Shown here piece by piece: positions 1 to 12,000 of a DNA stretch of 64,000 nucleotides; within the stretch, counting starts at the first letter, position 1; each line of letters starts with the position of its first letter. The stretch is taken from assembly GCF_034190915.1 (NCBI RefSeq), contig NW_026947485.1, positions 32,005,519 through 32,069,518 on the forward strand. Direction: 5' to 3'. Source of the DNA: Cavia porcellus. Lineage: Eukaryota > Chordata > Mammalia > Rodentia > Caviidae. Position numbers and translations under genes: made by a program. The notes beneath the pieces are model-generated. The model was not told the DNA's origin. It ran no database searches and saw nothing but the letters and a program-made list of their open reading frames with translations.

Positions 1-2410
1 TTTGCCTTGCTTCTGTTTATGTGGTATATTCAATTTATTGATTTTCAAATACTGAATCATCCCAGCCTCGGTGGAATGAATCCTGCTTGGTTATAATTTA
101 TGATTTTTTTGATGATTAGCTGCATTCTGTTTACCAGTATCTTACTGAAGATTTTTGCGTGTATATTTATATAGAGATTGGCCTACAGTTCTCTTTTTAA
201 GTTGGGTATTTTTCTGGTTTTGGAATTAGTATAATGCTTGCTTCCAGGGATGACTTGGGACTACTACCTTTTTTTATTTCATTAAAGAGTTTGAATAGTA
301 GTGACATTAGATCTTCTCTATAGAATTCTTGTAGAATTTGGCAGTGAATCCAAGGGGCTTTTCTTGGTGGTTTTCTTGGTGGCAGTGGCTGCTGCTTCTT
401 TTTCTCCTTCTTCTCCTTCTTCTTCTTTTCCTCCTCCTCCTCCTCCTCCTCCTCCTCCTCCTCCTCCTTCTTCTTCTTCTTCTTCTTCTTCTTCTGCTTC
501 TTCTTCTTCTTCTTCTTCTTCTTCTTCTTCTTCTTCTTCTTCTTCTTCTTCTTCTTTTTCAATTTCATTGACTAATGAGCTTTTCAGGACTTTTGTATAT
601 TTTTGGTTCTAGCGTTGGCAGTTCATATATATCTAGGAATTTGTTCTTTTCTTCTGAATTTTCCATTTTATTAGAGTACAACTGCTTCAGGTATTTACCA
701 GTGATCTTCAGGATTGTAGCAGAATCCATTGTAATTTTATCTTTTTCATTTCAAATTACATGAATTTGGATTTTTTCTTTATATTTTGCTAAGGTTTGCT
801 AAGAGTTTGTCTATTTTGTTTATTCAGAGAACCAACTCTTTGATTGAATCTTTGTATTTTTTTGTCTCAATTTCATTAATTTCTGCTGTCATCTTACAAT
901 TTCCTACCTTGTACTAACTTTGTATTTGTATTGTTTTTCTAGGTCTTAAAGGTACATCATTAGGTTATTTATTTGAGCTTGCTCTGTTTTTCCAATGTAG
1001 GAATTCGCTGCTATAAATTTTCTTCTCTGGACTGCTTTTCATGTGTCCAACAGATTTTGGTATGTGGTACTGGCATTTTCATTAGATTGTAGTGATTAAT
1101 CTAATTTCTTCCTTAATTTTAACTGTAACCCATTGATTATTAAAGAGAGTATGTTTAAATTCCATGCACATGATTTCTGTGCTTTCTTGTGCCATTGATT
1201 TCTAGTTTCACTGTGCTATGATAATACACATTGGGATAATTTTGATTATTTTGCATGTATGTAAGAACGTGCTTTATGGGCTAGTATTTGATCTATTTTA
1301 AGGAACGTTCCATGTGCTGCTGACAAGAATATATGTTCTGTTGTTGGTTAGAACACTCTGTATATATATGTCTAGTAAGTCCATTTGTTTGAAGATTTGA
1401 TTTAACTGATATTTCTTTGTTGATTTATTTGTTTATTTGTCTAGTTGATTTATCTGTGACTGGTGTATTGAGGTCCTCCATTGTAATTGTATTGGTACTT
1501 TCTGATTTTGCATGTCCATTAATGTTTATTTTATGAAGTTGGACATGCCAGTATTTGTTTCATACATACTTAGAATTGTTAATGTTTTCCCATTGAGTTT
1601 TTTCCTTAATCAATATAATTGATCTTCTTTGTATTTTCTGACCAGTTTTTGCTTGAAATCTACTTTGTCTGAAAATAGGATAGCTATTCCTGCTTTTCTC
1701 CAGGTTCGAATTGCATGGAATATTGTTTCTCATTCTTTGATTTTTCATTCTGTGTTTCTTTTTGAATTAAGTATGTTTCTTGTATACTTTGTATCATTGG
1801 GTTGTGTTTCATGATCCCCTTTGCCAATCTGTATCTTTTGATTGGTGAATTGAAGCCATTAATATTGGGAATTATACTGAGAGACATTGATTTATTCCTG
1901 TCATTGCATTATTTCTTCTGTTGATTTCCTTATTTTTGTTTTTCCTTTGGTTTAGCTCTTCATTCCTCCTGGTATATTCAATCCTTTTGACTTGTTGGCA
2001 TTGTTGGCTTTGTTATCTCTTTCTAGGGTATTCTTCAGAATTTTTTGTAATCCTGATTTGGTCATCATGAATTTCTTGAGGTGCTCCCTAGCCTGGAAAT
2101 ATTTTGTTTCTCTGACCATTTTGAAGGAAAATTTGGCAGGATACATAAAGTGGGTTTGGAAGTTATCTTTTAGGGTTTGAAACACTTCATTCCTGAGTAC
2201 CTCTTTGATCTGTTTTCTGACCTCCTCTGTTATCATTTTGAGTAATTTAGTGTGTGGTTTATGTTATTTTCTGGACTGGCTTTGGAAGAGTTGGGAGTTT
2301 GGGGAAGCATTTTGTTTTTTTGACTTCTCCAATTATGTATTTTTTGTTTCATTTTGTGCTGAGGTTTATGCACACAGACAGTATAAAGACTTACTGTTAG
2401 AGGGAGCTCT
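1..2410 (-). mobile_element. LINE-1, antisense, ORF1-ORF2 fragment running off left edge
   Basis: Reading the minus strand from 2350 down to 1 gives an ORF1-like N-terminus, the ORF1 C-terminal domain (1952-2236, motif YPAKFSF..TKYF.AREHLKKF), then ORF2 endonuclease and reverse-transcriptase sequence with many stops. The + strand text at 1-240 and 560-1080 is typical antisense L1 ORF2. It is inactive. The ORF1 central part appears missing. The left end lies outside the window. Confidence 0.85.
391..559. repeat. TTC/TCC trinucleotide microsatellite
   Basis: About 165 bp of almost pure pyrimidine (CCT then TTC units, with one TGC interruption) inside the antisense L1. Long open frames here (poly-Ser, poly-Leu, poly-Lys) are artefacts of the repeat. 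Such homopurine-homopyrimidine tracts can form triplex DNA. Confidence 0.97.
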
Positions 2411-2418
2411 TCAGTGAT

Positions 2419-2699
2419 TGTTTTAGTTACTTTTCTCATTGCTGAGACAAAATACCTGACACCCAAAGTTAAAAAGGGAAAGGTTTGTTTGTCTCACAGT
2501 TTGTAGAAATTTTAGTCCATAATCAGCTGGCTCCAAGGCAGAGTGGCACATGGCAGAAGGGCAAATGTTCGTAGTGATGGAAGACCGCAAAAGCAAGTAA
2601 CAGACAGACAGACCTTTCTCTGTCCCTCTTATTGTATCCAGTCTACCAAGAGTAGGATGGTACTGATCCAATCAGTGAATTTAGACACAAACCATAACA
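2419..2699 (-). mobile_element. Solo MaLR LTR (ORR1/MT-like), antisense
   Basis: The + strand reads TGTTTTAGTTACTTTTCTC...CATAACA, the usual antisense MaLR LTR pattern, with a 'catggcagaag' middle. It is flanked by a perfect 5-bp duplication GTGAT at 2414-2418 and 2700-2704, as expected for this class. Confidence 0.8.
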
Positions 2700-2704
2700 G
2701 TGAT

Positions 2705-3136
2705 GTACTTTAAGCATGGCTAACTATGGCCCATTGCCTCAGCTCCAAGATCTGACTACCTTGGTTAATTTGGGAGGGGAGAATGGTGTTCTCTATGTAT
2801 GTATTTTAGCATTGTTCTCTGGAAATGTATTCTATTGTTGTTAAGGTCAGAAAAGTAATGTGAGTATTGGTTTATATGCAACCCTAGTAATATCAAGTGA
2901 ATCAGCTACATGTCATTCAAGACAAATTGGATAGTAACATGCCATTAGAACCAATTGTGTACAATTGTGCTACATTCTGCATCATATGAATAATCTCAGA
3001 CCTTGTCAAAATAATGTCCTGTGTCTTTAACAGAACTCAAGTTCAAAAGATGGCAAATTCCCAAATATAAGGAAATTAAACAGTGCACTTCAAATACCAC
3101 TTATGTCAAAAAGACTGTCTTAAAGAAAACTGGGAA
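2705..3136. other. Intron 1 stretch without recognised feature
   Basis: AT-rich sequence between an LTR and a SINE. No gene or repeat could be assigned. Confidence 0.5.
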
Positions 3137-3240
3137 GGCTGGGGCATATAGCACAGCAGCACAGTACCTGCCTGGCAAGTGCAAGGTCGTGAGTTCAATC
3201 CTTGTTCAAAAAAAGACAAACAAACAAACAAAAAAAGGAA
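3137..3240 (+). mobile_element. ID-like tRNA-derived SINE
   Basis: GGCTGGGGCATATAGCACAG body, B-box-like GTGAGTTCAATCC and an A-rich CAAA-repeat tail. Older and more diverged than the copies at 15.5 and 38.8 kb. Confidence 0.85.
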
Positions 3241-3818
3241 GTATTTGGAACTTATACTGAAAACAGTATAATTTGGTTACTTGGGGGTAAATGGTGAAGA
3301 GAGGACTAGACTAAAAAGGAGTAGCAAAGGTAATTTTGGGGAATGGATAATGAAATTTTTCTGTATCTTGATTATCATGGTTACTAAAGGATTATGTATT
3401 TATCAAAACTGAGAATGTTGCCAAAGATTTTATGTGAATTTACACTTAAGTATGTTTAATACAGTACAGTTTCTTTCCCTCTTACCCTGATGTGTTGGAT
3501 GAGCTGTCTGTCACAAGGCTGCTACAAAAGAAAAGAAGCAAAGTTGCAGTATTTTTTAGTCATACTGGGTATAATTCACAAGGCACTCTTTTGGATCTTT
3601 ACAGAAATAGGAGCATTTTTATTTATAAATTTTGACTTTTAAACAGTTATTATTGGGATATAAAAAGGGAAGAAATTTTAGTGTAAAATTAACACAAGTG
3701 TTACAAATTTAAATCCAAATATAAATGCATGTTTTGAAGAAAATTTTTCTCATTGAAAAAAAAACCATACTGTTCAAATTAGATGAACTGAAAACCTTTT
3801 GTTTAAAGCAAGTGAATT

Positions 3819-3945
3819 TTAGCCAAGTGTATGGTAGCATGTGCCTTAGTCCCAGCTGTTCAGTTATTCAGATGACTGAAGCAAAAGGACCACTTGAACC
3901 CAAGATTTTAAGACCGGCTAGAGAGCGTAGGGAGACTTTATCTGT
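3819..3945 (+). mobile_element. Old B1/Alu-like SINE
   Basis: Diverged 7SL-type pattern: 'gtatggtagcatgtgcc..agtcccagct..gaggctgaa'-like order, with 'cacttgaacccaagattttaagacc'. Confidence 0.6.
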
Positions 3946-4039
3946 TTTTTTTTTAAAGTGCATTTTGCAAATAGTTATTTGTTGATTATGTGTAGAAAAG
4001 CACTTACACTATGTGAGAAAAGCTGGCAACAATTTTGGA

Positions 4040-4735
4040 ATAATGATCTTCATATCTTTTTATGTATTTTTACTTTCAAAATATATGAAATCAACTTTCA
4101 TTAATTTTCTTCTAAGTAGTTTATTCTTTTAGTGTTGCTACTAGATTTATTTTCATAAAGTATTTTAGGTTGTTTGTTGTAACTGTACTGGAATGCAACT
4201 TACGTTTATATTTTATTCTAAAGATTTTGTTGTATAATTTATATGCGAATAGAACTAGATTTATATCTGCCTTTTTAGTCTGGATGCCTTTTCATTTTCT
4301 TGCCCTGGCTACCACCTCCAGTATACTGTAATGGCGTTTTTGTTTGTTGTTTTTGAGATGGAGTCTTGGTATATAATTCAGATTGGCATTAAACTCACTG
4401 TGTAGCCAGCCTGGGTTGGTCTCAAACTTGTGGCAATCATGTCACCTCATCCTCCTAATTGCTGGAAGTGCTGGAAGTACAGGCATTCACCAGCATACCT
4501 GGCTCCAGTGTAACGTTTAGAAGTGCTGACAGCAAACATTCTTGTCTTCTTGATCTTTGGAGAAAAGCATCCTGTCTTTTACCATTATATATGTTAGTTG
4601 TGGAGATTTTTTACATGCCTTAGTAAGACTGTGGTAGTTCCTTTCTGTTATTTGTTTTTATGATGACCAAGTGTTAGATTTTGTCAATTACTTTTTATGC
4701 GTTTAGAGATGATCACATGATAATTAAGAACTCTT
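4040..4735 (-). mobile_element. Old L1 ORF2 fragment, antisense, split by a SINE
   Basis: 'GGATGCCTTTTCATTTTC..CTGGCTA..ACCTCCAGTA' before, and 'ATTCTTGTCTTCTTGATC..GATTTTGTCAATTACTTTTTATGC..GATGATCACATGAT' after the B1 insertion, match the usual antisense L1 RT-region order. Confidence 0.65.
4335..4505 (-). mobile_element. B1-like SINE, antisense, inside L1
   Basis: TTTTTGAGATGGAGTCTTGG, 'gtgtagccagcctgggttggtctcaaac', then 'gctggaagtacaggcattcaccagcatacctggc'. Confidence 0.8.
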
Positions 4736-5880
4736 GTTGGGGGGAAGAACAGTGCAGACAGGCTTGAATTAAATGGAGGGTTTATTAGTTCATTTAACTG
4801 AAAAGTCCGTTGAGTGTCTTATGTTCAGTTGTGACACATCCTGATTAAACAGTTCAAATCTTGTGGTCCAGATTTGACCTTTTCTTTCTTTGTCCTTCAA
4901 ATTTTCCAGTTCCCTTTTCCATTTATGTGAAAATTATGTTTAAGTGTCATGTGATGGTGAAATGGCTCCTAGGACCTATTGCCAGGCATCTTTAAGACAA
5001 AAAAAGAAAGAAAGAAAAAGTTCTCCAGTTCTCTTTTTCCTAGTTCTAGCAAAATCCTTGAATTATCTCTGCTTGGGCCACTTGCCCATTTTGCAACTGT
5101 TTTTAAGGACAGGTTATATGCAGCTCCATGTGGGCCTGAATCACATGCCTGCTTGGAGCTGATTAGCCTATCCAGATTACGTGGATGAAGTGTGAGAAGG
5201 AGGTTTTCAGTAATGAAAATGTACAGGATGTTTGCTGAATTGCCAAAAGTAAATGTCAAATACATACTGAAATAATCCAAGACTATGAATTGCCATTTAC
5301 ACATATTTTCTTCTCTTTTTATGTGCCACTTCTAGAAGCAGTAACTGATACAAACTAAAAAAATTCTTTCTGCTCAATAAGTTTCTTGTCTAATTCTTCA
5401 AGCAGGGAGTTTGGCTAACACCACATTCCATTTCTTGGAAGTGATAGCAAAAAGAGAAGGTGAGGGTTGCACAGGAAGATTAATCTGTGGCACTGTAAGG
5501 AAGCAATGGCATTACAGACCCACAGTTTTCATCTGTCCTTTTGTTTCCTTGAGTATTCTCATCATTTCCAAGTAACTACGGATTCTTTTAAAAGAGGAAA
5601 TAATGTCCTTTTTATCATCCATGCCTCTTTTCTCCTACTATACCCCATTTTCTCAGTACTGAAAATTACAGATCAGTGTGCCTCACTACTAACCTGAACT
5701 TTTCATCTACATTTTCATCTAATGAAAATGAAACTTCTGTGATCTCTTAATGTACCTTTTGCAACTTGAGAAAGTTTATGCTTAAAAGACTTTTCTTGGT
5801 CATTGTTTCTGTTGTTCCAAGTTATAGAATAAAATAATAAATACTAAACTTCTCGGTGTAATTAAAACTTCTCGGTAAAT
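4736..5880. other. Intron 1 stretch without recognised feature
   Basis: No gene or confident repeat. Short open frames near 4944-5304 and 5467-5697 lack start context, splice signals or recognisable domains. Confidence 0.5.
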
Positions 5881-5884
5881 ACAG

Positions 5885-6240
5885 AACCTGTTATAACTCA
5901 TTTCAGAGGATTATTTTGGCTCATAGTTTCATGCGCAGCTGACTCCAAGGCAGAAACATCATGGTGAAGCGGCTTGGAAAAGGACAGGTGCTCATTCATG
6001 ACAGCCAGAAGCAGAGAGCAGGGGAAGAACCAGAGAGGAAAGAGCCAGGGACCAAATACACTCTTTAAAGGCACCCCTCTATCCCGACTCCATGATTTAC
6101 TTTCTCCTACTAGATCAGCCTTTGACTATCCCATTCAGCTCTGAACTCATCAGTCATTATTCCCAGACCTCACCTCTGAATACTGCCATGTTAAGGATTA
6201 TGTCCTCCATACATGAGTAATTCATATTTAAACTATAACA
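5885..6240 (-). mobile_element. MaLR LTR remnant, antisense
   Basis: 'ATTATTTTGGCTCATAGTTTC..CAAGGCAGAAACATCATGG..AGCCAGAAGCAGAGAG..AACTATAACA' follows antisense MaLR order. No target duplication found. Confidence 0.65.
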
Positions 6241-6310
6241 TTGTATTACAGAAAATAATGGTTATGTCTTACAATTGATGATATGATCATAAATATGTGT
6301 CACAGGATGC

Positions 6311-6610
6311 TGCTATAGTCTGGATGATGATGGAACCTTTAATAAAGGAGGCCTGGTAGGCTGAATTTAGGTCATTTGGGGAGGTGCCCATGCAGGAAAT
6401 ACCAGAATGCTGGTTTCTCCATGTTTCCTGCTTCCCAGCTACCATGAAGTGAACATGTTCCATCTCAAGTTCTGCAGTGTGATTTGCTGCCTCACGAAAG
6501 GTCCAAAGGCAGTGGGATCAAGTGACCTTGGACAGAAACCTCTGAAACAATAAGCTAAATTAAACCTTTTTGATTTATTTCAAGTATTGTACAGAAGTGG
6601 AAACCTGACA
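6311..6610 (+). mobile_element. MaLR LTR remnant, sense
   Basis: 'TGCTATAGTCTGGATG..GGTCATTTGGGGAGGTGCC..AATAAGCTAAATTAAACC' follows MaLR sense order, ending near TGACA. Confidence 0.6.
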
Positions 6611-8943
6611 AATACAAGTACAAGCACCCAGACATTTGACCAAACATTATTCTGGATGAGATTAACATTTGAATCAGAAGACAGAGTAGATAGTTCTAAT
6701 GTTCATGGGTCTTGTCCTTCAGTTGAGGACTAGAATCTAACAAGGCAAAGAACAAACTAGTTCCTCTTGCCCAGCTGCCTTGAACTGGGACATTGACCTT
6801 CACTGAAACTTGTAACGTATGCTTTTCTGGGTCTTTAGTTTGCTAATTGTAGATCTTGGGACTTAACCTACATAGAATCATCTGAAGTAGTTTTTTATAG
6901 TACATTTCTGTATGTGTGTATACATATATCCTGTTGATTCTCAGAAGAATGCTAATACAATTGGATCCTAAATTTGATCAACTGTAGTAATTGAGGATGC
7001 CTACACAAAGATAGGTTTGGGAGTGTTCATACCAGTAAGGGTAGGGAATAAGCTCTACCTCAAAAGATGTTACTATTCTAATACCAAGATAGCTGTTTCA
7101 GAGGGGCAGAGATCGGCATTTTGGTGCCAAAATGGAACAGTGTAGAAAGACATAACTTTCTTCCTAGCTCCACTATATGCAGCCTGTGTACCCTAGGATA
7201 GATTTCTTTGTCTGTAAAATGGATTGATCTGAGTAGGTGATTTCAATGACTTCTTCCATTTCCTATTCTAAAATATTGAATCTTTTGTTGCAGTAAGAGA
7301 TGTTGGCCTGAGTACAAATAATCAGATTCGCAAGCAAAGGGCTTAAACCTAATCCGTAGTGTCTGATTCTAAGAGACTATGTTCGATAAAGAACATAGCC
7401 TGATGATCGATTGGGTTTCCCAGGTTGCAATATTTTGCTGCATAAAGGGTGGCCTTCTGTAGAATTTGAAACCAAGATCAGTAAACATTGCCTTCTGAAA
7501 TAAAAATGTATACATTCATTTGAAGAGATCTGTCTGCTAAAAATTGACTTGGGTGGATGTAGAGATTATAACCATACATATCCTGACATTTTGCAAAGAA
7601 TCTGAGTCCCTGGGAAAGAAGTATTCAATATAAAGTGTAACTGGAGAATCATAAATACATAGTTTGTGGAAAGATTTATCTTTGATGAGAGGATTGTATA
7701 GCAAGCAGGATGTTTCAGTTTAGGTATTATTGGAGAGTTGATACTGGGATGTTCTCAGTAATTTAGTTTTAAGGAAGTGAGAGACATTATACCTGGCAGT
7801 CCTAAGTAATCTGGTTTCTAGAAAAATAGACTCTGATAAAGTGATGGAAGCAACATATTGCCTTCCCGCCTAACTCCCTTGCTCAAATTTAGTGCTGACA
7901 GTTCGGCTTTCTAATTACAAGCATAGTTTCTCTAGCATAATCTTATTCCAGAGGTGCCCCGAGAAGTACAGTAATCTCCCCAGAGAACATAGTAAATTGA
8001 TTCCATGTCGGTATCAATTAGATCGTGTGAAGCTTTCCTCAGCAGCCCATCAAATGAGTATACCAGCACAATCTGGGGCCCGCCTCCCCCAGTGTCTTTT
8101 TCTCTGGCTGCTTTAACGACAGCAGAATCTCATGAGAGAAATGAATCCCCAAATGACTATAGCACTTCAGAGAAAGGAAAAACAAACTGTGCCTGATGGA
8201 AGAAACTTGTTCAAAGATAGTCAGGGATGACATTTTATGAAAATCTAGCTTGAAATCCAGAAAATAAGGTTGATTTGACTGGAATATAGGTTATCATAGG
8301 AGACTGGATAAAATGTATGTCTACTGTATATGGTTTGTCTCCTGAACTCTCCAATATTGAATGAATGGAATTAAACTTTGAATGTTTTAAAATCACTCTT
8401 TTGATGAATCAATACTAAATAGTAAGTGAAACAAAGTTACCTTTTCCTAAAAGTCCTGTGACACTAGTTGTATAACTTTTGTTGAAAGGGCATTGTAATG
8501 TTTGTTGTCTATTTCTAAATTTCTGAGATTTTTTTTCTTAATCCAGAGAGGAGGGTATATGTATAAAACAGTGTTTATGATACAAATAACCATTTGTTTT
8601 AGAAAAATTAAAAATCACAGATTACTATTACTATATTAGGAAAAGAGAATAAAATTATCTATACATTCTATTACTTTTTAGAATCATTATCCATGCTTGT
8701 TCTTGATCCTTCCAGAGTACTGTACTTCATGTTCTATGCCTCTAGTATTTAATTTTATAAAAATAGGATCAAACAAATAAGTTGTTTCCTAACCTGTCTC
8801 CTTCTCTAGAATTTCCCTTGCAATAAAAAGCTCCTTGCAACTGAGACTTGGTATCACCTCTTATTTGGGCCTAGTTTCTGTGTCCTGGCAGGCATCTCAC
8901 ATGCTGGTAATAATTGCAATGATGCTCTCGCTTCTGTCTTCAG
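6611..8943. other. Repeat-poor end of intron 1
   Basis: Mostly unique sequence before exon 2, with one MIR-like relic (7150-7240). No other feature recognised. An open frame at 8835-9254 is simply read-through of exon 2. Confidence 0.5.
7150..7240 (+). mobile_element. MIR-like SINE fragment
   Basis: 'CCACTATATGCAGCCTGTGTACC..TCTTTGTCTGTAAAATGG' matches the MIR core order. Confidence 0.5.
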
Positions 8944-9060
8944 GGTGGCAGCCTCGATGGTTCCTTCTGTGTGGAGGAATATTATCCTATTATGATTCTC
9001 CTGAAGATGCCTGGAAAGGTTGCAAAGGGAGCATCCAAATGGCAGTCTGTGAAATTCAAG
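8944..9060 (+). CDS. PLEKHA8: PLEKHA8 exon 2 (PH domain, N-terminal half)
   Basis: Codes residues about 14-52 and begins with the last two bases of a Gly codon, so exon 1 must end one base into that codon. It contains [19 protein letters not shown], the beta1-beta2 core of the FAPP PH domain, including the Arg (about R18) needed for PI4P binding in this family. The preceding membrane-wedge loop is mostly in exon 1, outside the window. Acceptor CTTCAG, donor GTAAGA; the exon ends one base into a Val codon. Confidence 0.96.
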
Positions 9061-12000
9061 GTAAGAAACCAAACAACTTGCAGGTTTTATTTTTCTTTTT
9101 CTCTGAAAAAAATAAAAAGGCACTAGCCTCTCTGTGCCTTTCTCTGCTGTTCCTACAGTATAGGTTAAATTACACAGTGTCATACAAGGCTCACCAGAAA
9201 GCCTTGCAAATACAACATACTACTGGAACCAGCTTTCATAAGGAGATGGTTTAAGAAGTGGTCCAGATGAACAAGAACAGTGTGCTTCCCTACTCATAGT
9301 ACTCATTCTTTAGTTACCTACGCACCTGGACCCAGTAGCTATGGACAAAGTTTTAAGCATTACTGCAGCACCAAATGTTCGTGGTTTAAATCAGGTCAGA
9401 CATATTCACACACTCAAAACAAAATAAGCAGAATTCTGACAGACTTAAAATAGTCTTCTTGGTTTTAGAATCTTGAGACATTCAGAGGTATAACCCAGAA
9501 AAAACAGATGAAATGAGTATATGAATGAAGGAGAATGTAGTTTGCTTATTTCTTCTCCTAAAGAGTTTTTAGGAAATTTTTGTACTTTGGTCTGACTTGT
9601 CAGGGGAACTAAGAGAAGAAAAATAGTGCATCCTTGATTGCTTCCCAATAACTCCCCAAAAGATGAAGAATGTATTCTTGTTTATTGGCATGCATATTAG
9701 GCCACTTTCCATTGCTACTGTCAAATACTTGAAGCTAGATAAAATATAAAGAAAAGAGCTTTCTGTAGCTAACGGTTTTGGAGGTTCAAATTCTAAGTAG
9801 CATGGTGCTAGCTCCAGTGAAGGTCCATTGGGTATGTCATATCAAGGAAAATGGCATCACAGTGGAAGCTTGTGTGTGAGAGAGAAATTACATGATAAAA
9901 CTAGAAGCCAGAGAGTACAAAAAAGGTGGTTCTTGTTCTTCTATGGTAAAGAACTACACTAATTCCCTGAAGACAGTGCTGCCAGTGACTCCCACACTGT
10001 TCTCCCTCATAAACATACTACCACCACTTAACATCGCTGTATTAGGGAGTAATAACACCTTAGAAGGTTTCAGCTTTTTCTTTGGACTGGGGCAAATCCA
10101 AACCATCAGAACATGCAAGCCTATTTGACATCAGAATAACATATTTTATACACACACAGCCAAAAAGAGGTTCCTTCTCTATTCTGACAGATGATTAAAT
10201 TGAGTGATTGTGTTTTGGGTTAAAGACTGGTAATGTCTTGGAGTCAGTTAAAAGGGTTTCCTTTTTTGATCAACAGAACTGTGCAGGAAAAGATAAGTAA
10301 ACAGAACTTTTTGTGAACTAGAAGTCATAAGGGCTGACCTTTCCTGTCTGAGAAGAAGCTTTCAGAAACTGGCACTAGTTAAGGTCAAGAAGTTGAATGG
10401 GGTGAAGGCTGTTCAGAGTGCTTCTAGGTCTCTGACCTCACTCTGCCTTGCCCAGTTCATTCTGTAGATAATACCCGCATGGACCTCATAATCCCTGGGG
10501 AACAGTATTTCTACCTAAAGGCCAGAAGTGTGGCTGAGAGACAGCGGTGGCTGGTAGCTCTGGGGTCAGCCAAGGCTTGCCTGACAGACAGTAGGACTCA
10601 GAAGGAGAAAGGTAAGTATTGATTGTCTTCTCCTCTGGGAGCCTTGGGAATCACCCATTGACATATCTACGTTCCCTTTTTTGTTTGTTTGTTTGTTTTG
10701 CCTTATGTTGTCTCTGACACCTACCATGCTTTTTGTATCATTTGCATGCTGTGTAGAGCTTATAGTAGGGTCCATAGTAATTCTACCTTCTTAGCATAGC
10801 ATAGTACAGCCAGACACAAGTGGGTCCACATAATGGCTTTGTAGTTTATTGACTCTGTGACTTTGGCAGAGGTCACTTAAATTTTCTGAGCTGTAGTTAC
10901 CTCACCTTTGAAAAAGAGGTGGTAATGCTTACTTTGGAGGGATAACTGTGAGGAATAGTGAAAACATGGGAGGAAGGGTATAGTGTCTAGTCAGACACCT
11001 AATACTGGTACCCAGTTAGGCACAGACTTTGGCAAAGAGTAGCTAAGCCAGAGAAACCTTGGGCCAGTGTATTTTTGGTAGTACTACCTTGTTTTCCCTT
11101 TCCTTTCTCTTAGGTGGGATGAATACTTCATGTCAGGTTGCTACTGCAAGTATTAACTTGATATCATTAGGTCTTCTGACAACCATGGCACAATTTTCTC
11201 ATTGGATTGGGGCAAAAATGCCAGGGCTTACTGTATGGGCCCTACCTGTTGCGTTGCCAACACCACAGTTCTATATGTGCAACTGAAGAGAATGTGTGGG
11301 CAAAGGAAAGGGTGAGATGGAAGGAGACTGTTCCTGGGAACATTTCTCATGGCCGTTGTGGTAGATTTTTGTCTCTTCAGGTGGACTCAGTAAAATGACA
11401 TCTTCATTGGTTGTTTTTAAGCGGGAAAAATCATAGAAGCCATCAGCTTTGACTCTGAGCAGATGTTAATACAGTATGTTAGTACAGTATTTTCATGGAG
11501 AAGAAGCAGGAGTGATAGTAATTGTATTTGAGCCTGCAGCACCAGGGGGACTGGAGCACCTTCCTGTTAGTGGCTAGGGGCCATTAGCCTTGACAGGCAG
11601 TATGCTAAACCAGTCCTCAGCCAAAATAAGAAGCTGTGTTCTTGATGGTGATTAGATATGACAGAACACTGTTTCCCAGGTGTGAGCCATGCACTAGGAG
11701 ATAGATCAATCTGATCTCATCTTAAAATTCAGTGTAGCCGAATTGAGACCAGATCGCTGAATCCTGTGTGCTGCCAGTTTTGATAGGAGATCCAGATGAA
11801 ATGTTCTTACCTCTTCCTGAACTGGTGATTATTCAGTATGTTATCTTGAGAAGCAGTGTGTTTTACTTCAAGAGACTGGAAATACCCTTTTCCTGCCCTT
11901 CTTCCCCCTCATCTTTATCAAATCTTTAACACATACTATAAACCTATGTCATATATTCCACTTCTGTGCATTATAAGAAGATTGATTATTTCTCCTGCTA

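Noticed and set aside
197..612. Open frames of 77-123 codons on both strands
   Set aside because: They are poly-Lys/Glu, poly-Ser and poly-Leu readings of the TTC/CCT microsatellite inside an L1.
8835..9254. 139-codon + strand frame
   Set aside because: It is the exon 2 frame extended into both introns; splice sites at 8943/8944 and 9060/9061 define the real segment.
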